Shown: one piece after another, positions 58,210 through 64,000 of the stretch
How positions within the stretch are numbered: the stretch's first letter is position 1
Layout: each line of letters begins with the position of its first letter
Assembly (NCBI RefSeq): GCF_030272615.1
Contig: NC_081409.1
Span: 649,294,468-649,358,467 of the forward strand
DNA length: 64,000 nt
DNA from: Cryptomeria japonica
Taxonomy: Eukaryota > Streptophyta > Pinopsida > Cupressales > Cupressaceae
Reading direction: 5' to 3'
The notes under the pieces: model-generated
Told to the model about the DNA's origin: nothing
Database searches by the model: none
The model's input: only the letters and a program-made list of their open reading frames with translations
Translations under genes and position numbers: made by a program

Positions 58210-58363
58210 GTCTTCAATGTCTTTACAAAATCTCATTTCCAGCATCATTGATTCTCAAACATGAGATTTTGTAAAGAAGAATGAAGATATCTAGTAAAGA
58301 CATTGAAGACTGAAAGAAGAATGAAGATGACTTGGCTAGGAGAATCAATGATGCTAGAAATGA
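58210..58363 (+). repeat. Inverted templated filler at a deletion in ORF1
   Basis: 58210-58256 is a mosaic of reverse complements of three nearby downstream pieces. 58210-58226 matches 58294-58310 inverted, 58221-58236 matches 58261-58276 inverted, and 58233-58256 matches 58340-58363 inverted with one mismatch. Confidence 0.85.
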
Positions 58364-59091
58364 AAATCTAAGATTCAGTCATGAAAATGATATGTTGAAG
58401 ACAGATATAATTCACTTGGAGCATGATAAAACTGAACTCATCACAAAGAAAGATTTCTTAGAAAATGAGTTGGCTACTGCAAATCAACACAAGAAGAAAT
58501 TCAAGAAAAGTTCAGAGGAACTTGATGACATGTTGAAAAATCAGAAACCTAATGAAGATACTAATGGTCGCGACTTTGAAGTTGGTGAAAGCTCCAGTAC
58601 TGCAAACAATCATGGTCACAGTAAAACGGTAAGACAACCTAATGCCTACAAATTCAATGGAAAATGCTTTAACTATAACAAGTATGGTCATAGAGAAAAT
58701 CAATGTAGATCTAGAAATTATCAGAACACGAATGCACCCACCGGTCAATGTTCTGAATGCAACAAGGTTGGTCATAATTCAGAAAATTGTAAAATGAATG
58801 TTAGATGTTATGTTTGTGGAAGATTTGAACACTTATCTAATCAATGCAGAACAAATACTAGCATAGGATATAGAAAATCTATTCAGATAAACAATGTGAC
58901 TCGTTATGCTTGTAACAAGATTTGACATATTGAAAAAAATTGTACAAGGCATCACTAGCAAATAACAAAGGACCTAGTTTGAAAGGTAAAGAGAAGGTTG
59001 AAGAAGTAAAGCAAGAATTTTCAAAAAAATAGATCAGGAAGTCAGATATGGATGTTAATGAAGCTATTCCTTCACCGGTAGAACAGAGTAT

Positions 59092-60150
59092 TGTTAGGTC
59101 CCAGAGACAACTAAGAGGGGGGGGTGAATCAGTTGTCTCATAAATTCAAACCAAAAACTAATTAACCAACTTAATGCTTAATACTGGTAAACCAGTTAAG
59201 TATGCCGGTAGATAGTGTTAACAGTAAATTGCTATACCGGTAAGGAGTAATGCATGAAACATAAACATAAAGTCATCCACAACACATAACACCAATATTT
59301 GTACGTGGAAACCCTGTAAGGGGAAAAACCATGGTGGGAAACCTTACCCACAATCAGATGATACTACTGTAGATAGTAAGTGTACATAATGGGGTCTACA
59401 CATGTAGAAAGGCCAACAGCCTAGACCTCATTGCTCAATCACAAAATGGGAGTCACACTGACTACAGTTGGATGGTTAAATCCAATAAGAATGTACTGCA
59501 CAAAATAGCATCTTCATATGCTGGATTCAGTACCGGTGTAATGCCGATATGCTTCTTCAAAAACATAACTTCACCTTCAAATGATGTCTTCATGTATACC
59601 TCTGTTTGATCTCACATATACCTTCACTTAATTCTTTTTTGCATTCCACACGTGATCTTACAACTAAGATCTTACATATATATCATACCCTAAGAACAAT
59701 TTTAGTAGGTCAGCTCTATAAGATATTACAATAAAATCATTTTACAAATAATATCATATCCGATGCAATAACTGATTCAACATGTCGGCTTAATGCATTT
59801 ACAACAATAATAAATCATATTCATAGCGTGCCATGCTGGTCTGGAAAAGATAAACCTGTCAATGTAACCCTAGATAATCTGGACCTATTTGCTGGTAAAA
59901 GCAAATATGCAAATATGAATATACCAATGATTAATTCTTCAAAACAAAATGTCCACATGATGTCTTAGACATTACCAAGTGTCTTCCATATCATTCCAGA
60001 TATCAGTGAACATTATATCCTACCGGTGAACCATATACTAGTAACTGTTGCACAGTTTACTTGCTTGCCAATAAATGTTGCTGGATCTCCAAAGTGCTAG
60101 TTTTCAGTAGGTGTTGACATCAACGACAAAACCATACCAAAATACCAACA
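59092..60150 (-). repeat. 3' LTR of copia D (1,059 bp)
   Basis: Plus-strand ends TGTTAGGT and ACCAACA. G8 tract at 59117-59124, hairpin TCTACACATGTAGA at 59395-59408. Next to it on the right, TCTCCCCCTTT (60153-60162) is the complement of the PPT. The 60163-60487 stretch is the 3' untranslated part, with repeated PPT-like C runs near 60250, 60340 and 60400. Confidence 0.9.
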
Positions 60151-60487
60151 ATCTCCCCCTTTGGCATTGATGGCAACACAAGATGGAAAAACCATCAAAG
60201 TTGCAAAATAGAAATGCCAAATACCAAAAACCAACAATCTCCCTTAGACAACAATTTCTCCCCCTGGAAGCAACATGTGTTTATGCAAAAATTAATACCA
60301 ATCTCTCCTCAAAAGATAATGTGTCTTTCCATGGATATCTGTCCCCCTTTGACATCAAATGCCAAAGCTACAAAATTCAAGTTCATGCAAAATACCAACT
60401 ACTCCCCCTGAGAGTAGCTTCCTCATCAAATACCAGAATAAAATATTTGTCTTTTAATTCTGTCGGTTGATGACAATCATCAACTGC

Positions 60488-60940
60488 CTAAGTCTCTACT
60501 AGCGGTGGTAACACTCCAAGCTGATCTCTGAGATATTCAAAAGTCTCGTTAGGCAAAAGTTTTGTGAAAATATCTGCAGGTTGTTCTTTAGTATTCACAC
60601 AAACCAGTTTTATCCCCTTTTCTTCAACTTTTTCCCTTAGAAAATTTAGTTTGATAGAAACATGTTTAGTTTTAGAATGTAATACCGAATTTTTAGATAT
60701 ATCAATTGCTCCAGTGTTATCACAATAGATAGTAATAGGTTCCTTGCATTTTACCTTGATGTCTTTCAACATTTGCTTAAGCCATAGTACCTGTGTACAG
60801 TTAGTTGTTGCTGCAACATATTCTGAATCTGTTGTTGATAAAGATGTACAACTCTGTTTCTTAGTCAACCAAGAAACTAATCTCTTTCCAATAAAGAATT
60901 CTCCTCTTGTGGTTCTTTTTCTATCATCCACATCTCCTGC
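60488..60940 (-). pseudogene. Copia D RNase H, C-terminal part
   Basis: Open to 60488 with WAGDVDDRK, LVSWLTKKQSCTSLSTTDSEY, YCDNTGAIDISKN and ADIFTKLLPNE. The first catalytic Asp (YIDANW in other copies) is lost at the deletion junction, where codons run straight into LTR sequence at 60941. Otherwise uninterrupted, so less decayed than copia B. Confidence 0.85.
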
Positions 60941-61799
60941 CCAATATTTGTACGTGGAAACCCTGTAAACGGAAAAACCACGGTGGGAAACCTTACCCGC
61001 AATCAGATGATACTACTGTAAATAGTAAGTGTACATAATGGAGTCTGCACATGCAGAAAGGCCAACAGCCTAGAGCTCACTGCTCAATCACAAAATGGGA
61101 GTCACACTGACTACAGTTGGATGGTTAAATCCAATAAGAATGTACTACACAAAATAGCATCTTCATATGCTGGATTCAGTACCAGTGTAATGCTGATATG
61201 CTTCTACAAAAACCTAACTTCACCTTCAAATGATGTCTTCGTGTATACCTTTGTTTGATCTCGCATATACCTTCACTCAATTCTTTTTCGCATTCCACAC
61301 TTGATCTTACAAATAAGATCTTACATATATATCATACCCTAAGACCAATTTTAGTAGGTCGGCTCTACAAGATATTACAATAAAATCATTTTACAAATAA
61401 TATCATATCCAATGCAATAACCAACTGAACATGTCGGCTTGATGCATTTACAAAAATAATAAATCATCTCCATAGCGTGCCATGCTGATCTGGAAAAGAT
61501 AAACCTGTCGATGTAACCCTAGATAACCTAGACCTATTTGCCGGTAAAAGCAAATATGCAAATATGAATATACCAATGATTAATTCTTCAAAACAAAGTG
61601 TCCATATGATGTCTTCGATATTACCAAGTGTCTTCCATATCATTCCAGATACCGGTGAACATTATATCCTGCCGGTGAACCATATACCAGTAACTGTTGC
61701 ACAGTTTACTTGCTTGCCGGTGAATGTTGCTGGATCTCCAAAGTGCTAGTTTTCAGTAGGTGTTGACATCAATGACAAAACCATACCAAAATACCAACA
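60941..61799 (-). repeat. 5' LTR of copia D, truncated at its inner end (859 bp)
   Basis: Colinear with 59292-60150 over exactly 859 bp without indels. By eye about 50 mismatches, mostly transitions (roughly 6 percent). Hairpin TCTGCACATGCAGA at 61044-61057. The inner 200 bp, PBS, gag, protease, integrase and RT are deleted. Confidence 0.85.
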
Positions 61800-61990
61800 A
61801 GTATCACTCCACCGGCAAGAGATTCTTCATCTAACTAAAAAGAAACCTTTTGGGGTTATGGAAACGAATTTAAAAACATGCTAGTTTACCCTCGCTTGAT
61901 GGTGAGAAGTTGAAATACTTTTTTACCGGCAGATGTGTTAAGTTTCACTTAACCGGCGGGCATTTAATATGGTAGTTGAAGGAAATAACA

Positions 61991-61998
61991 TTATAAAG
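61991..61998 (+). promoter_or_regulatory. TATA-like box before ORF2, copy 3
   Basis: TTATAAAG starts 150 nt before the ORF2 ATG at 62141. A pyrimidine-rich run ending CTTTTAG at 62047 lies 93 nt before the ATG. Confidence 0.4.
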
Positions 61999-62140
61999 CA
62001 AGTGTTTTGGCTCTTTTTCATTCACCGAGCATTCAAATTTCTTTTAGAGGGCAAAAATCCCGAGCGAAGGCATCCATAGCGAGAAGTGAAGCAAATATTT
62101 CAAGCATTCAAACCTAAAGGCAGATTAAGGTATTTATACA

Positions 62141-64000
62141 ATGGCTTCCTCCTCTACACCTAAATTAATTGCAAACCCTACTATAATTGAAGTGATTAAA
62201 TGCCCTAGGCCTATATTTAAAATTATTCTCAAAATTGCAAACAAAGATGATACCCTAGGAGCATTTTCAAAAATACCCAAAGGAGTTGTTTAAGCTGAGG
62301 ATCCCAGAATTTACATACATTGTCATATTGAAGAACTAGGAGCTGAAGAGATAATGAACTTGTATAGAGCAGTAATTTGTGATGTTAATGGAAATATGAA
62401 ACAGGAAAATAAGATAGTTGAAACCCTAGGTTTTGTGGAGATTCTTAGTATCCCTGATTTTCTGAAGGATGTTATAAGGATTGTATTAAGCAGAGTACAT
62501 GGGGAGTTCTTTTGGTTGGATTCCATTCACATGATAACAAAAGAAGCAGTTAGGTTAGTGACAGGCTTACCTTCCACCGGTAGCAGGCCTAACAAAACTA
62601 AAAAGGTTCCAAATGACACTATAATGACCTTAACTGGCGCAACCTTTGATAAGAGATCCTTGAGAGTCGATGATGTAAAGGATATCAATATAAAATTGAT
62701 TAGAATGATTCTTGGATACAAAGTTACACACGCCAACAGATTAAACTTTGTTTCTAGCTTATGTATCAAAAGTGTTTATGACATGGTAAACAACAATACA
62801 AATATTGACATATGTGAATGGTTAAAAGATGAGCTAATAGACAATCTAAAGAAGATCAAAGGGGACAAGAAAGGGACATTCAGATCTGGCAACCTACTTG
62901 TATGCTTACTGCTATATATCACCAAGGAAGTTCCCGGTATTGGTAGAAGGATTTTGGATTTGACATACTGGTAGGAAAACAACTTCTAGGTATTCTAAAC
63001 AACGTGGGAGATGATAGGGAGAAGAACATAAATGAACAATTTCAGGTACTGAAGGCTAGGATCAAAACCAGGATAAGGCTATCTCAAACTATAGTTGATA
63101 AATATCAAAAGAATATGTGCTTTGTGATAAAGAAAGATGAAATCTAGATGGAGGCAGTGGTTCCGAGGATAGTTTGGGTTACAGAAATGGGATATGAAGT
63201 TGATGAGAACATAATAGAAACTTATGCAAAAGCACTTCTAGAAGTCCCTAAAGAACCAACAAAAGAAGTATTTGGAAATGCGGAAACAATTGAAAGCAAA
63301 GTTCAATCACAGAAAAGAATAAAGAAAATCGAACAAACAGTTAGAAAAGGAACAAGGTAGGCAAAAGCAATCAAGGAAGACATATTGAACAAAACTGGTA
63401 TTAAGGAGAGAGACTTAGAAGGATTACAATTGGAAACACATCTTTCACCGGTTGGTACCTCCTCTGATAGTGAAATACCAGCAGAGTTTAAAAGGGTAGT
63501 AAGAAAAAGAAAACCTTCATCGGTACCCGCTCCTACACCTAAGAGAACAAGACAAAAACAACAGGCAGTTAGGCCTCCGGAAAAGAAGATGACTCCAAGA
63601 AAGAAGAAAGTAAAACAAGTTGTTCCTCCACTTAACAATCTTCTACATGAAATAACTGAAGATGGCAACTTATCGAACATTAGCAAGTTGTATAGCACAT
63701 TTTCAAATGAAGAAAAAGAAAGCATAGAAAATAGTGTTATCCTGCACTTGGATATCTACAAGAAATTTTTTATTGAGGTTGTAGATGATTTACCCACTGA
63801 CTTGTACAGAAGGTTATATGCTAAAAGGTTAACAATTATCGAACTAGATAAGAAGATAAAAATAGAAAATCTACTTGCAGTTCACCTAGTGACTTCAACA
63901 CAAGAGATTGATAAATTAATAAGTGAGGAGAACCCGACAGTATTTTCAACCAGTCACTGGCATGTAGCATTAATGGTTGGTAGAGTTAATGAGGATAAAG
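62141..64000 (+). pseudogene. NA copy 3 ORF2, N-terminal 620 codons
   Basis: ATGGCTTCCTCCTCTACACC start as in the other copies. TAA at 62291-62293 stands where copies 1 and 2 have Tyr. The N-terminal domain keeps VHGEFFWLDSIH and TGLPSTGSRPNKTKK. A one-base loss near 62950 shifts the frame, TAG at 63145-63147 replaces Leu, and TAG at 63358 replaces a residue before AKAIK. The basic Pro-rich segment and helical block are readable to the window end. Unrecognised product; with copy 1 it shows the intact region that copy 2 lost. Confidence 0.75.

Larger units (their letters stand above)
59092..61799 (-). mobile_element. Copia element D, internally deleted
   Basis: 2.7 kb: 3' LTR (59092-60150), PPT, RNase H fragment, truncated 5' LTR (60941-61799). 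Flanked by AGTAT on both sides (59087-59091 and 61800-61804), a perfect 5-bp target duplication in NA copy 3 ORF1. Confidence 0.9.
58100..61838 (+). pseudogene. NA copy 3 ORF1, split by copia D
   Basis: ATG at 58100; coiled coil, then four knuckles at about 58660-58940. Knuckle 1 has Cys2 changed to Tyr (TAT), knuckle 3 reads GRFEH, knuckle 4 has Cys1 changed to Arg and a TGA after NKI at 58923. A stop at 58208 precedes a scrambled stretch (58210-58256) where about 170 bp present in copy 2 are missing. Copia D sits at 59092-61799; the last codons continue at 61805 and end TAA 61836-61838. Confidence 0.8.
57269..64000 (+). mobile_element. Non-autonomous element, NA copy 3 (3' end beyond window)
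   Basis: 5' LTR, PBS, ORF1, spacer and ORF2 in the same order as copies 1 and 2. It inserted into copia F; AATTT before the LTR is the candidate target duplication. It was itself entered by copia D within ORF1. Confidence 0.85.

Noticed and set aside
1-64000. tRNA, rRNA or other RNA genes
   Set aside because: Only tRNA-complementary PBS sequences of 10-18 nt were found; no complete tRNA cloverleaf or rRNA segment was recognised.

Overview
The window is nuclear DNA from a large, repeat-rich plant genome, most likely a gymnosperm (conifer type). It holds no recognisable host gene, RNA gene or CRISPR array. What can be read is a stack of old, nested retrotransposons: Ty1/copia elements primed by initiator-Met tRNA (PBS TGGTATCAGAGC), two Ty3/gypsy elements (one with an extra RNase H upstream of RT, one with a chromodomain) and one LINE with DUF4283-type ORF1 and a C-terminal RNase H. 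Nearly every reading frame is broken. Many stops fit C->T or G->A changes, as expected for long-methylated, silenced repeats. The gymnosperm call is inference from element types, their age and the lack of genes.

Layout. 1-5222: 3' part of a non-autonomous LTR element (NA copy 1), inserted in a copia pol whose remains run 5223-9267. 9268-10451: unassigned. 10452-13475: minus-strand copia (G) with PBS and LTR to about 14450. 14688-19930: NA copy 2. 20349-45039: a large minus-strand gypsy element (gypsy1) bounded by 3.1-3.5 kb direct repeats that each carry their own ORF, with a LINE plus an unknown ORF (25956-33683) lodged in its integrase. 46954-53105: minus-strand chromovirus (gypsy2) sitting in a minus-strand copia (E). 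E shares one LTR with a second copia (F) in a tandem arrangement (53106-57268), and F also carries a solo LTR. 57269-64000: NA copy 3, interrupted at 59092-61799 by an internally deleted copia (D) with a clean 5-bp target duplication.

The most unusual content is the NA family, seen three times. It has copia-type LTRs, PBS and polypurine tract but no protease, integrase or reverse transcriptase. In their place are ORF1 (a coiled coil followed by four CCHC knuckles, i.e. a gag without its capsid half) and ORF2, a protein of about 1,100 residues with no family I recognise. ORF2 differences between copies are mostly synonymous, so it was selected as a protein. Each ORF2 start is preceded at 141-151 nt by a TATA-like box and at 93-96 nt by a possible splice acceptor, suggesting ORF2 has its own transcript. 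The autonomous copia elements with similar LTR ends could have supplied the missing enzymes. A second notable feature is the ORF lying inside the long flanking repeats of gypsy1.
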